Assembly: GCA_024232355.1 (NCBI GenBank)
Contig: JAAEPW010000579.1
Coordinates: forward strand, 62,001 to 126,000
Direction: 5' to 3'
DNA length: 64,000 nt
Source of the DNA: Chloroflexota bacterium
GTDB lineage: Bacteria; Chloroflexota; Anaerolineae; B4-G1
Below, one piece after another: positions 42,193 to 52,483 of this stretch. The translations under genes and the position numbers were made by a program. The first letter of the stretch is position 1; each line of letters opens with the position of its first letter. The notes below the pieces were generated by a model, which worked only from the letters and a program-made list of their open reading frames with translations, was not told the DNA's origin and did no database searches.

Positions 42193-45054
42193 CTAGCCTT
42201 TGCCATCGCCGTTCCCATCTTTATCTACCGCTCGGGGTGCCAAGCGGATGGTCACCTCTGGCAGGTTCAAAGCTTGGCGCACTTGTTGTGCGGCAGTCTT
42301 GAGCATGGTTTCCATATCCAACGTTTCACGGACGCGGGTCACGACGTCACCAATCAACTGCTCGCGGACTGCGCGACGCTGGGTATCTTGATAGAGCCGC
42401 GCACTCTCCAACGCCACGTTTAACCGCTCGGTCAATGTCGTCATGAGCGAAATTTCTTCCGCCGTCCATTCGCCCGCGTCACCGGCTTTACGGGCGTTGA
42501 TGGTGCCGATCACTTGCCCACCGTGCACAGTCACTGGAATATCCAATGCGGGCAGATCCTCGCCGTCGTCACCTAGAGTGACCGAACGTTCTGTTACAGG
42601 CGTGACACCTCTGGCGTCGCAATAATAACCCAGCGTGAGTTGGGTACGCAGCATCTCGGTCCATGCTTCCCGGCTCTGCGCGCCGTAGGCCCGGCGCTGC
42701 GCCTCTAGGCTTTCCTGTGCCTGCTGGAAGAGCCGCGCGTTGTTGAGCGCCATAGCTACTTGATCGGCCAGTGTTTGCAGCACAGCCACGTCATCGTCGC
42801 TGAATGCTTCTGGCTCTTTGCTCTGTACATCCAGCGCACCGATGACTTGGTCCCGCACTCGCAGCGGCAGCGCCATCTCGGAGCGGGTTTCGGGCATGTC
42901 GGGGTTGTTAAAGTAAACGGCGTCCTCACCCACGTCCAGCGCCACGCGTGGTTCTCCATGACCGGTGACGTGGCCTACGATGCCCATTTCGCCAACTCGA
43001 AGTTGGTGGTTGCGGGCCAACATGCGCCGCCCCCCCTCGCTAGACACTGCTTGCAGCACCGCCCACTCGCGATTATCATCCACCAGGAATATGCCTGCGT
43101 GGTAAAAGCCAAAGCGCTCACTGATCAACGAGACTACCCGTTCCAACAATTGATGTGGTTCCAGCACCGATGCCGCGTCGTGGGCCACCTGGGCCGACGC
43201 CTCCATGTAGCGCGTGCGGCGTTCCAGCTCGCGGGTGCGGTCGAGAACGCGCATCTCTAGGCTGCCGATATTGCCCCGAAGCTGTGTCGTTACACTGTTA
43301 AAGACGTCGGACAGAATGCCGATCTCGTCTTGACTCTCCACCGGCGCGATGCGGCTCAGATCGCCATCAGCGACAGCGGTGGCCGCTTCGATCAATGTAC
43401 TCAAAGGCTGGAATGCCTGGCGGATGGCCAAAGAGACCAAAATGGCCAACACGATCACGCTCAAGATCGACGAGACCCAGATCGTCGTCCGAAACTGTTG
43501 TAGAGAGGCGGTCAACGCGGCCGCTTCTTGTTGAACAACGATGCCCCACCCGTTGTCCAACGCATCCACATAAGACCGCCACCGCATACCTGCCCCGTCG
43601 ACAAATTCTACGTATCCGCTCGCGCCTTCTCTCAAAGTCACAATCGGCGCATAATCGCCGAGAAAACGTGTGCCGCCAGAGATCGCCAGGTCGGCGTGTG
43701 CGATCACTTGATTGTCAGCGTCCACAATGTAGGCAAAATCGCTTCCTATTTGGGAAAACTCTTGGGTGATGGCTGTCAGATCGCTGACAAACATCCCCAC
43801 GCCGACGATGGTGCCCGATTCGTCTTGGATCGGTACGGACACGACCAACTCTGGCTCACCGGCATCGTCTTGCCGGACCTGGAAAGTCAACGGTGCGCCG
43901 TCTCTGGCTCGTTCAAACCATAGTTGATCGCCATAGTTTTGTTTGGCTGCATTGTCGCTTCGGGCCACGTTGACGCCCGCCAAGTCGACGGTGCTGACCA
44001 GATTCATGTGCGGGTAAACGTCTGCCATTGCTTCCAGGACCGGTTTTTGTCTTGCCGCGTCCATACTGACACTGTCTGGCAAACCGACAAGTTGTTGCAG
44101 CGCATAGGCGTTGAAATCCAGCCACACGGATACATGGTCCTCCAAAGCTCGAATCCTAGCCTCCAATCGTTCAATGGTGGCTTGTTCCATATCAACTCTT
44201 ACGTGGGTGACCAAAAGCCCCAGTATTGCCAAGAACACGGGGACCGTGACTACCAGAATGATGGCCGTCAAGCGAACCGGCAGCCGTCCCCGCTGCATAC
44301 GCCGCTCCGAAATCAGTTGCTGAAATGCCGCATACGCATAACCAAGCACCAGGAGGAAATTGGCCGCAAATACAGTGATCTCTTCGCCGATCAGGAGACG
44401 TATCACAAACTGTCCGACTATGCCGGTGATTTGGATTCCCGCAAGCATCTTGGCCAACCGACGGGTCGATGGCGGCACCTTTTTGTCCCAAAAAGCGACG
44501 TACAACAGAGATGCGAGCGTGATAAGCGGCACCAGATAATTGTTCAGTATGATGACGAACGAAGACAAACTGCCTGCCTTGTATTCGGTTCGGGGGACGT
44601 ACCCTCCCGCGTAGGTTCCGGCGTCCAGACCAGTGTACCATAGCCGTGTGCCCAATCCGACGTCTATTAGGGTCAAGAGAGCGGGCAAAAGCACCAATCC
44701 ATAAGCCAGCCACCAGGCAAATCGCCACAAATTGCGCCTCGTGGCAAACGTGGACACTCGCAGCCACTGCGGTTTCAGTATGACAATGGCAACGATAAAT
44801 AGCGCCGGTGGCATAGCGGCAGACGTCGCCGCCAAGAGAGATGTGAACAAAGTAGCCTGATCTATGGCTATCGCGCCGATCAGCTGTCCCACGGCAAAAA
44901 CGTTAATCGCACAGAGCACAAGCAGAGCGCTCACGTGACGGTTGGCCACGTGCCAGGCATTGAGCAGCAAGATGTAAAGCGCTACGACGAGTTCGATCAA
45001 GACTAGAAACCAAGCTGCGGTTTGTAGAATCTGGCTTATGGGATGCAGAGTCAT
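42193..45054 (-). CDS. Seven-helix/Cache/HAMP/GAF-GAF sensor protein without an output domain
   Basis: 953 residues. The N-terminus has about seven membrane helices (10-265), followed by a further helix, a dCache-like extracytoplasmic domain (285-530; DVYPHMNLVSTVDLAGVNVA, WFERARDGAPLTF, VSVPIQDESGTIVGVG), a helix, HAMP (550-605), a GAF of the FYHAG/SSEGG type, a second GAF (AWTEMLRTQLTLGYY) and the tail (RRAVREQLIGDVVTRVRETL). Its ATG overlaps the upstream TGA (ATGA). Cache domains bind small organic ligands, so this is likely the array member that samples the outside. Confidence 0.87.
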   Translation of the reverse strand: MTLHPISQILQTAAWFLVLIELVVALYILLLNAWHVANRHVSALLVLCAINVFAVGQLIGAIAIDQATLFTSLLAATSAAMPPALFIVAIVILKPQWLRVSTFATRRNLWRFAWWLAYGLVLLPALLTLIDVGLGTRLWYTGLDAGTYAGGYVPRTEYKAGSLSSFVIILNNYLVPLITLASLLYVAFWDKKVPPSTRRLAKMLAGIQITGIVGQFVIRLLIGEEITVFAANFLLVLGYAYAAFQQLISERRMQRGRLPVRLTAIILVVTVPVFLAILGLLVTHVRVDMEQATIERLEARIRALEDHVSVWLDFNAYALQQLVGLPDSVSMDAARQKPVLEAMADVYPHMNLVSTVDLAGVNVARSDNAAKQNYGDQLWFERARDGAPLTFQVRQDDAGEPELVVSVPIQDESGTIVGVGMFVSDLTAITQEFSQIGSDFAYIVDADNQVIAHADLAISGGTRFLGDYAPIVTLREGASGYVEFVDGAGMRWRSYVDALDNGWGIVVQQEAAALTASLQQFRTTIWVSSILSVIVLAILVSLAIRQAFQPLSTLIEAATAVADGDLSRIAPVESQDEIGILSDVFNSVTTQLRGNIGSLEMRVLDRTRELERRTRYMEASAQVAHDAASVLEPHQLLERVVSLISERFGFYHAGIFLVDDNREWAVLQAVSSEGGRRMLARNHQLRVGEMGIVGHVTGHGEPRVALDVGEDAVYFNNPDMPETRSEMALPLRVRDQVIGALDVQSKEPEAFSDDDVAVLQTLADQVAMALNNARLFQQAQESLEAQRRAYGAQSREAWTEMLRTQLTLGYYCDARGVTPVTERSVTLGDDGEDLPALDIPVTVHGGQVIGTINARKAGDAGEWTAEEISLMTTLTERLNVALESARLYQDTQRRAVREQLIGDVVTRVRETLDMETMLKTAAQQVRQALNLPEVTIRLAPRAVDKDGNGDGKG

Positions 45055-47432
45055 TGTAGCACCTCCTCATCCTTTTCGATTGACGTGTCTGGTTGTAGCT
45101 GTCCCGGTTTGATCGAGTCAACGGAGGGCGCGGCGTCTCCATTCGCATCTTGCAGGCGAATCTCAATATCGTGCAATCCCAATACCTGACGCATCTCGCG
45201 GACGGCTGTCTGCAAGACGGTGTCCACGTCTAGCGTTTCTCGCATACGAGCGGTGATCTCGCCGGTTAGGCGCTCCCGCTCCGCGCGCTGGCGCGTATCT
45301 TGGAGCAGGCGTATACCTTCGAGCGCGACGGCGGCCTGCCCAGACAGTGTCTCGTATCCCCGGACGAGTTCCTCCGGGAATGTGAATGGCTCGCTGAGGC
45401 CAGCCGATAGCATACCGATCCAACGTCCTCCGATGGTGATGGGTGTCATAATGATGGCGCGCAAACCCGAAACATTGGAGAGAAAAGTACGGGCTGTTTC
45501 GTTCGCCCTAGAGTCAACAAGTATGTCTTTTATGGTGATGGACACGTTCGGGTTTAACAAATTTGCCAGTGGATAGTCCTCCATTAAAAGACGCGTGCCG
45601 TAGGGTTGGGCCGGGCGATCATCTACCGTCCACCCTTCTCGCATCACCATATAGACCGGTTGTCCATGTATATCGTGCTCAAAGAGCAGGATACGGGCAG
45701 CGTCTACACCACTGGCGGCTGCGTATTCTATCAACGCTTGCCCTACTTTTTCCGCCGAGTCTGCCGCACCGATAGCCTGGCTGGCGCGATAGAGGATCTC
45801 TGTTTCTTTCAGCGATCGCTGTGCGGCCTGAAATAGGCGGGCGTTCTCCAGGGCCTGGCTGGCTTGTTCGGCCACCGCCTGGGCCAGGGCCTCTGTTTCA
45901 GGGGTGAGCGGTTGGTCGGCCAGATCCAGTTTCATGTCGCCGATGGTTGCACCACGCACCTCCAGAGGCACTGTCAGTTGAGACTTTAATTCTGTCCTGA
46001 TCTCGTAATCTGTTTCGTGAGACATGGTGGATGTGCCGTCGTAGGTATATCCCCAACGCGGCCTTTCCGTCGCCAACCGTCGCCAGCCCTCCTGGCCGTG
46101 GCGTCCCAACAAAATATCCATCTCGTGGAATCGTTTCTCTGCTTCGTTCAGCAAGCGCGCGTTCTCAATGGCCAAGGCAACCTGGTCGGCCAGGATTTGC
46201 AATATTGCCTTGTCCTCTTCAGAAAAGGCCGCCGCCTGCGTCGAGTGGACGTCCAGCACACCGATAACTTGGCCGTGTGCTTTCAATGGCAGGGCCATCT
46301 CGGAGCGGGTTAGGGGTAGTTCGGGAATGCTAAAGGATGCCGTGTCTTCTGCGTCTCCCATATCCCGGCTCAACGGGTCTTGCACAAGCCCGTGCTTGCC
46401 GAAAATTGAATCTGGCGGAGCCTCTATTCTACTCGTCACGTTATGCGCAATACGAGACCGTCCAGTGCCAGCGACAGAACCCACAAAGCCGGTCTGGCCC
46501 ACCCGCAATTTATGTCCTCGCGCGATCATCCGCTGGCCGCCCTCCGATGAGGCGGCTCGCAAGACGGCATACTCGGCCCCGGCGTCTGCGTCGGCCTCGT
46601 CCAGCAAAAAGATGCCGGCGTGGTAAAAGCCAAAGTGCTCAGAAACGAGGGCGACTGTTTTGTCCAACAATTCCCCCACGTCTCGGATCGCAGTGGCCTC
46701 CCGTGCCACTTGGGCCGCAGCCTCCAACTGCGCGCTGCGCTGCTCCAGGGCCGTCGTCCGATCAGCCACCTGTTCCTCCAGCTCAGCTTGGTGCTTGGCC
46801 AATTCCTGAGCCAACCGCCGATTTCGGGTCAAAGCGGCCACGAGACGCGGGATCAAATAATTCTGAGAGACCAACAACAAAGCACCCATCAATATCCAAA
46901 CAAACGTATTACTCAACCATCCAGCCCAGTTGGTGGAACTCACTTCTCTCTCTACCGGGATCACAATCTGACCGGTGGAAAAACCCAATCCAAAGCCCAG
47001 TATGGTGATCACCGAGATGACCAAGGCCAGTATTCCTCCCCGCCGGCCAAAGAGCAGGGCGGCTACGACGAGAAAGGTCAACAAAAAGAGCCGTCCGCTT
47101 CCGCCCTGTCCATCCTGGAGAAAATCGAGAATGCCCAAGGCATAAATCAAGCAGAGGAGCGTCCCAGCCTGCAGATTGTAGGAAGCCCCCTGCCAGAACG
47201 TGATCAGAAGGAGAATGCCATAGGCCAAAAAGTAAGCGGGGATTAGCCACGGCACATTGGTCAAATAAGCATAATAGGAACCAGCCAAAATTGCCAGAGG
47301 TCCAACGAGCGCTACGGCACGAAACACTCCGAGCACCAACTGCTGCTGCCAAACCCGTATATCTTCCACAAAGGGGGCGCTATCCGGTAAAGTTGTGGTT
47401 TCTCTGTTTACTGTTACGTGTGCTTTTTCCAT
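45051..47432 (-). CDS. Membrane multi-GAF sensor protein without an output domain
   Basis: 793 residues starting MEKAHVTVNRET; this start fits the 28-base gap after the 38-codon gene, while the longer frame would overlap it. Five or six membrane helices (about 35-185), coiled coil, a GAF of the FYHAG/SSEGG type with an extra loop of about 35 residues (PPDSIFGKHGLVQDPLSRDM), a second GAF (GWRRLATERPRWGYTYDG), a third more typical GAF (AIGAADSAEKVGQALIEYA...TPITIGGRWIGML) and the shared tail (QRAERERLTGEITARMRETL). No effector domain follows. Confidence 0.86.
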   Translation of the reverse strand: MEKAHVTVNRETTTLPDSAPFVEDIRVWQQQLVLGVFRAVALVGPLAILAGSYYAYLTNVPWLIPAYFLAYGILLLITFWQGASYNLQAGTLLCLIYALGILDFLQDGQGGSGRLFLLTFLVVAALLFGRRGGILALVISVITILGFGLGFSTGQIVIPVEREVSSTNWAGWLSNTFVWILMGALLLVSQNYLIPRLVAALTRNRRLAQELAKHQAELEEQVADRTTALEQRSAQLEAAAQVAREATAIRDVGELLDKTVALVSEHFGFYHAGIFLLDEADADAGAEYAVLRAASSEGGQRMIARGHKLRVGQTGFVGSVAGTGRSRIAHNVTSRIEAPPDSIFGKHGLVQDPLSRDMGDAEDTASFSIPELPLTRSEMALPLKAHGQVIGVLDVHSTQAAAFSEEDKAILQILADQVALAIENARLLNEAEKRFHEMDILLGRHGQEGWRRLATERPRWGYTYDGTSTMSHETDYEIRTELKSQLTVPLEVRGATIGDMKLDLADQPLTPETEALAQAVAEQASQALENARLFQAAQRSLKETEILYRASQAIGAADSAEKVGQALIEYAAASGVDAARILLFEHDIHGQPVYMVMREGWTVDDRPAQPYGTRLLMEDYPLANLLNPNVSITIKDILVDSRANETARTFLSNVSGLRAIIMTPITIGGRWIGMLSAGLSEPFTFPEELVRGYETLSGQAAVALEGIRLLQDTRQRAERERLTGEITARMRETLDVDTVLQTAVREMRQVLGLHDIEIRLQDANGDAAPSVDSIKPGQLQPDTSIEKDEEVLQ

Positions 47433-47460
47433 ACTTGCAAGCTCCGTGTATTGCCCTTGT

Positions 47461-47577
47461 CTATCTCTTGTCCTCAATCACACAGCGGCAAAGCGCGCGT
47501 TTCGGGCTGATTCCCAGCGCCAGTGCTGCGACGAGCGCTATAGAGACAATATGAGCAACAGCGTTTAACAATGTCAC
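47461..47577 (-). CDS. 38-residue single-helix membrane peptide
   Basis: A short gene found by reading the gap between two sensor genes. The GTG at 47577-47575 overlaps the TGA of the upstream gene (GTGA) and has GGGAGGA eight bases before it, an excellent coupled start. The translation begins VTLLNAVAHIVSIALVAAL, continues ALGISPKRALCRCVIEDKR and ends at TAG 47461-47463. It is one hydrophobic helix (residues 3-22) with a basic, two-cysteine tail, so the C-terminus should be cytoplasmic. It might be a small membrane partner of the array. It could also be a chance frame, but the coupling and the fit of the next start argue for a real gene. Confidence 0.55.
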   Translation of the reverse strand: MTLLNAVAHIVSIALVAALALGISPKRALCRCVIEDKR

Positions 47578-49844
47578 GAGTTATTTCCTCCCGGGCCTGT
47601 GACCTGAATCGTCGCCATGCGGGCACCGAGCGCGCGACCGAGTTCTTGCACAGCGGTTTTGAGAATTGCGTCGGGATCCATCGAAGTACGCACCCGGCTG
47701 GCAATTTCACCAACCAATTGTTCGCGGGCCGCGCGGCGCTGGGTCTCGTCGAGCAGCCGAAGGTTATCGGCGGCCACGGCCATTCGTTCAGCGACGGCAT
47801 TGATCAGAGCAATTTCGTCATCCGTCCATTGCCGGTCGTGATCGGTGTGAATGCCCAACGCACCAATGACCGCACCACGCAGGGCGATGGGCGTGACCAG
47901 GGCCGAGTGGTTTGCATCCTGCTGTATAACGGTATCCTTTTGCGCCACGGCCTGTCGAATCTCGGGCAGCACGGCTTGGTCCAAGCGAGGAACACCCGGA
48001 CGTTCGGTCTCATAACTGGTCTTTGGGGTTGTATGTAGATATTTGGTCCACGCTTGGCCCAGATAACGCCGTTGGATGGTCTCCATTTCTTCCAACGCGG
48101 CCTGGGTATCGGCAAATAATCTGGCGTTGTCGATAGCCACCGCAACTTGGTCGGCCACGGTTTGGAGGACAGAGATGTCTGCCTCGTCAAAGGCCGCTTC
48201 TTCTATGCTCTGCACACTCATCGCGCCAAGAACCTGCCCACGGGCCCGAAGCGGCAGCGCCATCTCGGAGCGAGTGTCTGGCAGGTGGGGATTGACGAAA
48301 CGGACAGCCTCTTCACCAACATCCAACGCGATGCGGGCCTCGCCTTTGGACACGCACTGGCCAATCATAGATTCACTACCCACGCCCAGTTTGTGCCCTA
48401 GTTCTAGCATCTTGCGGCCTGCCGATCCCGTGCCAGCGCGCAAGACGGCGAATTTTTCTTTTGTGTCCACGTCTGTGAAGTCTGTACCAGAATCGGTTAC
48501 CAGAAACAGACCCGCATAATAAAGATCGAATCGCTCACGGATCAAGTGTACCACCCGATTCAACAGTTCGTCGGGATCGAGCACCGAGGTAATGGCATGA
48601 GAGATCTCAGCCGCTGTCTGCAAACTGCGCACGCGCGCGGCCACACGCTGTTCCAAGTCGGTGAGCACGGCCTGTAGTTGATCGGCCATCGAGTTAAAGG
48701 CCATAGCCGCGGTGCCGATTTCGTCGCGGCCGTGGACGACCGCACGGACGTCCAATTCTCCAGTTCCAAGTCGCTCAGCAGCCTCACCCAACATCTGGAC
48801 CGGACGAATGATCTGGCTGGTAGTGAAATAAAAGACCAGTCCACTGACAGCGGAACTCAGTACGGCCAAACCAATTATGATGAGGGTGGTGTTGAACTGT
48901 CGACTTTGGATTTGCTCCGTCCTGGTGCCAAACTCGTCTTGTTGCTGTTTGAACATGTTGCTGACCAGTATGTTGGTCAGATCACTCTGCAGAATGAGGC
49001 TCCTTTGGCTTTCGTTGACCCGGTTCAGATAGGTCGTTGCCGCAAAGAAATAATCGCGATAATCTTGAAGCAAGGTGTCAAGTTCGGCCTTGTCCACCGG
49101 TGTAAGCAGATCACCGTCGGCGGCAGCAATCATTTCGTCGAGCTGATTAATCTTTTCTGATACTTTTCCGAGAGAAGCCTGGTCTGAATGTAGGAAATAC
49201 TCTTTTTCGTGCTCGACAATTTGCAACAAGGTAATATAGAGTGTCTCCAGGCCAGGTTGGTCTATCCAATCCTGCAAATCGGCTGTGACGGCCCGCATCT
49301 GGCCGATTTCTCCAGTCTCGGCAAAGCCCAGGCTTTCCATCTGATCGCTCATTTGGCGTATCGTGGTCTCGTACGCATCCATATTTTGAAGGATCGTGTC
49401 CAGGTTCTGGCGAGTTTGCTCGTTAGGCTCTGCCTGTTTGATTTCGTCAATGTTCTCCCGGATTTGTTCTATTTGTTCATATATCGGGTTCACATAATTA
49501 GTTCGTGCTCTCTCAAACCCACCTTCCGCCACCCGTTCAAAACCTCTGGTATTCCAAATATTGTAGAATTCGATGGCTTGAGTCTGAATGTTCAACAGGA
49601 TGTCACTAATCTCAGTGGTCCGGTCGGCCAACTGTTGCTGGCGATCCAGGGCACGGCTCATCATTTGTTGATTGGTTACATTAATATAACTGGTCCCGAT
49701 GGCGACGACGAGCAACCCGATGATTGATGTCCCCAGACCCACATATAATTTAAAGCGCAAAGGCGTGTCGGCCAGCCACCGTCTCAACGTGGTGACCAAA
49801 AACGAACCTCGCTGCTGGGTAAAAACATTGTCTGCCTGGTTCAT
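47574..49844 (-). CDS. Helical-sensor/HAMP/GAF-GAF protein without an output domain
   Basis: 756 residues; its ATG overlaps the upstream TGA (ATGA). One helix (35-55), an all-alpha extracytoplasmic domain of about 260 residues resembling the helical bimodular (HBM) sensors of chemoreceptors, a second helix (320-345), HAMP (IIRPVQMLGEAAERLGTGEL; DEIGTAAMAFNSM), a GAF of the LYYAG/RAGTG type (405-580), a second GAF (AWTKYLHTTPKTSYE) and the tail (RRAAREQLVGEIASRVRTSM). HBM domains typically sense carboxylates. A kinase or MCP signalling domain is missing. Confidence 0.87.
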   Translation of the reverse strand: MNQADNVFTQQRGSFLVTTLRRWLADTPLRFKLYVGLGTSIIGLLVVAIGTSYINVTNQQMMSRALDRQQQLADRTTEISDILLNIQTQAIEFYNIWNTRGFERVAEGGFERARTNYVNPIYEQIEQIRENIDEIKQAEPNEQTRQNLDTILQNMDAYETTIRQMSDQMESLGFAETGEIGQMRAVTADLQDWIDQPGLETLYITLLQIVEHEKEYFLHSDQASLGKVSEKINQLDEMIAAADGDLLTPVDKAELDTLLQDYRDYFFAATTYLNRVNESQRSLILQSDLTNILVSNMFKQQQDEFGTRTEQIQSRQFNTTLIIIGLAVLSSAVSGLVFYFTTSQIIRPVQMLGEAAERLGTGELDVRAVVHGRDEIGTAAMAFNSMADQLQAVLTDLEQRVAARVRSLQTAAEISHAITSVLDPDELLNRVVHLIRERFDLYYAGLFLVTDSGTDFTDVDTKEKFAVLRAGTGSAGRKMLELGHKLGVGSESMIGQCVSKGEARIALDVGEEAVRFVNPHLPDTRSEMALPLRARGQVLGAMSVQSIEEAAFDEADISVLQTVADQVAVAIDNARLFADTQAALEEMETIQRRYLGQAWTKYLHTTPKTSYETERPGVPRLDQAVLPEIRQAVAQKDTVIQQDANHSALVTPIALRGAVIGALGIHTDHDRQWTDDEIALINAVAERMAVAADNLRLLDETQRRAAREQLVGEIASRVRTSMDPDAILKTAVQELGRALGARMATIQVTGPGGNNS

Positions 49845-52438
49845 ACGAATCTCTCCTCATCTGGAGCCGGTTTGCTTCCGTTGTCACCATCCTTGCCGGT
49901 CAACTCGGCCGCTGTGCCCATATGGACAAAGGCACGCGATCCATCCAGCGTTCTGTTCAGTTCTTCTGCCGCAATGCGCATCAGATCTTCTATATCCGTG
50001 GCTCGCTGCATTTGTTCGGAAAGTTCGCCGATCAATTGCTCGCGGGCGGCGCGGCGCTGGGTTTCGTCGAGAAGCCGCAGGTTATCGGCGGCCAGGGCCA
50101 ACTGTTCGGCGATGGTCTCAGCCATAACGACGTCATCGGTGCTCCACTGACGGTTTCCGTCCTCCTTGAAACCCAGCGCGCCGATAGACTGACCTCGCAA
50201 CACAATAGGCACGACCAACGTGGATGGAGGCGGATCTCCTTCGGATTGCTCCTCGTCTCTCCAGACCAACGGTCTCTGCTCCATTGCGGCCAGCGGCACT
50301 TGGGGCAACGATTCTTGACGCAGGGGCATCATCTCTGTGCCAACCTGCTCGTACCCACTAATTTTCCTGTCAGCGGCGTGCGAGGCCCATGCTCGACCCA
50401 AGTATTGTTGGTGAATGGTCTCCATTTCGCCCAAAGCGACCTGTGTATCGGCAAAGAGCCGGGCGTTGTCGATGGCGATGGCCACCTGGTCCGCCATCGT
50501 CTGCAAGATAGCAATGTACGCCTCGTCAAAGGCACTTGGCTCGGTGCTCTGCACCGTCATTGCACCAATGACTTGGCCTCGCGAACGGAGCGGCAGTGCC
50601 AACTCGGAGCGGGTATCTGGCAAGAAGGGGTTATCAAAGCGGACGGCCTCTTCACCAACGTCCAGCGCGACGCGGGCCTCAGACCGGGCCACACACTGGC
50701 CGATCATCGACTCGCCCCCCATCTCTAGCCTGTGTCCTCTGTCCAACATTTCCTGCCCGGCCTCGCCGGTACCGGCACGCAAGACAGCGAACGTGTGATC
50801 CGAGTCGTCTGATTCTTCTTCGAGCAGAAACAAACCCACATAGTACAAGTCAAATCGCTCGCGGACGAGACCAACTACCTGGCGCAGCAGTGTGTCGGGG
50901 TCGAGCACTGACGTCGTGGCATGAGCGACATCGGTGGCTGCTTGCAAGCCGCGGGTACGCTCGATCACGCGTCGTTCCAGCCCAGCCATCAATCCGCGCA
51001 ACTGCACGGTCATTGCGGCAAAAGACCGAGACAGCACACCGATTTCATCGTTCCCTGCCGGAGGGAGCGAGGTATCCCATCGACCAGCCCCAATCTGTTG
51101 GGCCGCTGTAGCCAGACTGCGGATCGGGCGGACCAGACGCCCGGTCAACACCAGACCGAGTATCGTAACCAGGACGAGAATTCCAACACCGACGGGCAGG
51201 ATGCGTGCCAGCACCAGAGATTGCGTCTCTCTCTCCAGTTCATTTTGCAAAGTGCCCATAGCGCGAAGCACTTGATCCGCCTCGACGACATTTGCCAAGC
51301 CCCAGCCTACGCTCTCTAACGGTGCGTAGGCCACAAACAACTCTTTTTCTCCCACTAGCAAGGTATAAAAGCCCGCCTCACCAAACATCATTTTGGTCAA
51401 AATAGGTGCAAATGGTGTCGTGATCTCACTCAAGTCTGTGCCAACCTCGTCACCCTCAGCAGGGCGACCCAAGACATCCAGATAGCCCCGTTTCGGAAGG
51501 GCAATGGCACGTCCGGTGTCATCAATCAGGAAAGAGTAGCCCTCGCCAAGCAAACGAGCGTTTTCGACGTTGGCACTGATGTCCTGTAGCGTCGCATCAA
51601 TACCAATGACGCCCACAAACCTATCCTGACTTGTGTAGATAGGAGCAGCCGCCGTGACCAGCATACCTCTGCCGGTCGCGTCAGTATAGACTGGTGACCA
51701 GACTACTTGGCGCTCTGGATTGTTGTTTGGAGCGGCATCGGTGTACCAAGGGCGCTGCGTGACCTGAAAATCTGGCGGAACAAGAGTCCCCAGGCGAATA
51801 TTGGGATAGTATCGGGTTATCTCTTGTTCCGTCCCCAGGTATATGGCTACCGTGTTGGGGTCACTGTCAAAGGTCGGAACCAGAATAAAGTCCAAATAAG
51901 CGCTCATCTCTAGCGCCGTCTGCAATTCGGTGTCCATCTCGACAAAGTTGGGAACAAAGACATCGCTTACGTCGGTATCGTGATTCATATATTGTCCATC
52001 AGACTCGACGACTATTCCGGCCTCGGCGTTCCAATAGTTGCCCCCACTAAAGGCTTGTGCATTCTCAAAGATGTCAGTGGTGTACTGGGCCACGTTCTCG
52101 GCATCGCGTTGTACTCTTTGCAGAATGAGGTCATTGTGTTGCGCCTCTCCAATGGTCAATTGACTGAGATATTCTTCCGCTTGAGCGCGCAGTGCCTCAC
52201 CACTGACTTGCTGAGTGCGTCGCCCCATGCTTTGGACCGAGTTGACTCCCAGGTATCCGCCGGCCAGCATCGCAATGATGACCAATCCCAACGACGTGAT
52301 CAGCAGGCGCGTCCGCAGACTTTGCCCAAGGGTCAAACGAGCAGCCGGTCTGGTTTCGACAGCGCCGATCGTGGTTTCCTTTGACATATCTTGACTCTTT
52401 TCGTCGGTCTCTGGCTTTTGGTCTTTATCGGTAGCCAT
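49841..52438 (-). CDS. dCache/HAMP/GAF-GAF sensor protein without an output domain
   Basis: 865 residues starting MATDKDQKPETDEK. After a polar segment and a helix (45-70) comes a dCache_1 domain of about 320 residues with the classic lines RPWYTDAAPNNNPERQVVWS, YTDATGRGMLVTAAAPIYT and FVGVIGIDATLQDIS, like those of amino-acid and amine chemoreceptors. Then a helix, HAMP (VRPIRSLATAAQQIGAGRW), a GAF of the LYYVG/RAGTG type, a second GAF (AWASHAADRKISGYE) and the tail (RRAAREQLIGELSEQMQRAT). The dCache motif suggests an extracellular small-molecule ligand. No transmitter follows. Confidence 0.88.
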   Translation of the reverse strand: MATDKDQKPETDEKSQDMSKETTIGAVETRPAARLTLGQSLRTRLLITSLGLVIIAMLAGGYLGVNSVQSMGRRTQQVSGEALRAQAEEYLSQLTIGEAQHNDLILQRVQRDAENVAQYTTDIFENAQAFSGGNYWNAEAGIVVESDGQYMNHDTDVSDVFVPNFVEMDTELQTALEMSAYLDFILVPTFDSDPNTVAIYLGTEQEITRYYPNIRLGTLVPPDFQVTQRPWYTDAAPNNNPERQVVWSPVYTDATGRGMLVTAAAPIYTSQDRFVGVIGIDATLQDISANVENARLLGEGYSFLIDDTGRAIALPKRGYLDVLGRPAEGDEVGTDLSEITTPFAPILTKMMFGEAGFYTLLVGEKELFVAYAPLESVGWGLANVVEADQVLRAMGTLQNELERETQSLVLARILPVGVGILVLVTILGLVLTGRLVRPIRSLATAAQQIGAGRWDTSLPPAGNDEIGVLSRSFAAMTVQLRGLMAGLERRVIERTRGLQAATDVAHATTSVLDPDTLLRQVVGLVRERFDLYYVGLFLLEEESDDSDHTFAVLRAGTGEAGQEMLDRGHRLEMGGESMIGQCVARSEARVALDVGEEAVRFDNPFLPDTRSELALPLRSRGQVIGAMTVQSTEPSAFDEAYIAILQTMADQVAIAIDNARLFADTQVALGEMETIHQQYLGRAWASHAADRKISGYEQVGTEMMPLRQESLPQVPLAAMEQRPLVWRDEEQSEGDPPPSTLVVPIVLRGQSIGALGFKEDGNRQWSTDDVVMAETIAEQLALAADNLRLLDETQRRAAREQLIGELSEQMQRATDIEDLMRIAAEELNRTLDGSRAFVHMGTAAELTGKDGDNGSKPAPDEERFV

Positions 52439-52483
52439 AATCAATTAAATCCCTTACTCGGGTCGTTTTCACCCGGCCAGCAG

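Noticed and set aside
47474..47800. Minus-strand frame of 108 codons at the junction of two sensor genes
   Set aside because: It lies mostly inside the GAF-protein gene in another frame; the coupled 38-codon frame explains the gap better.
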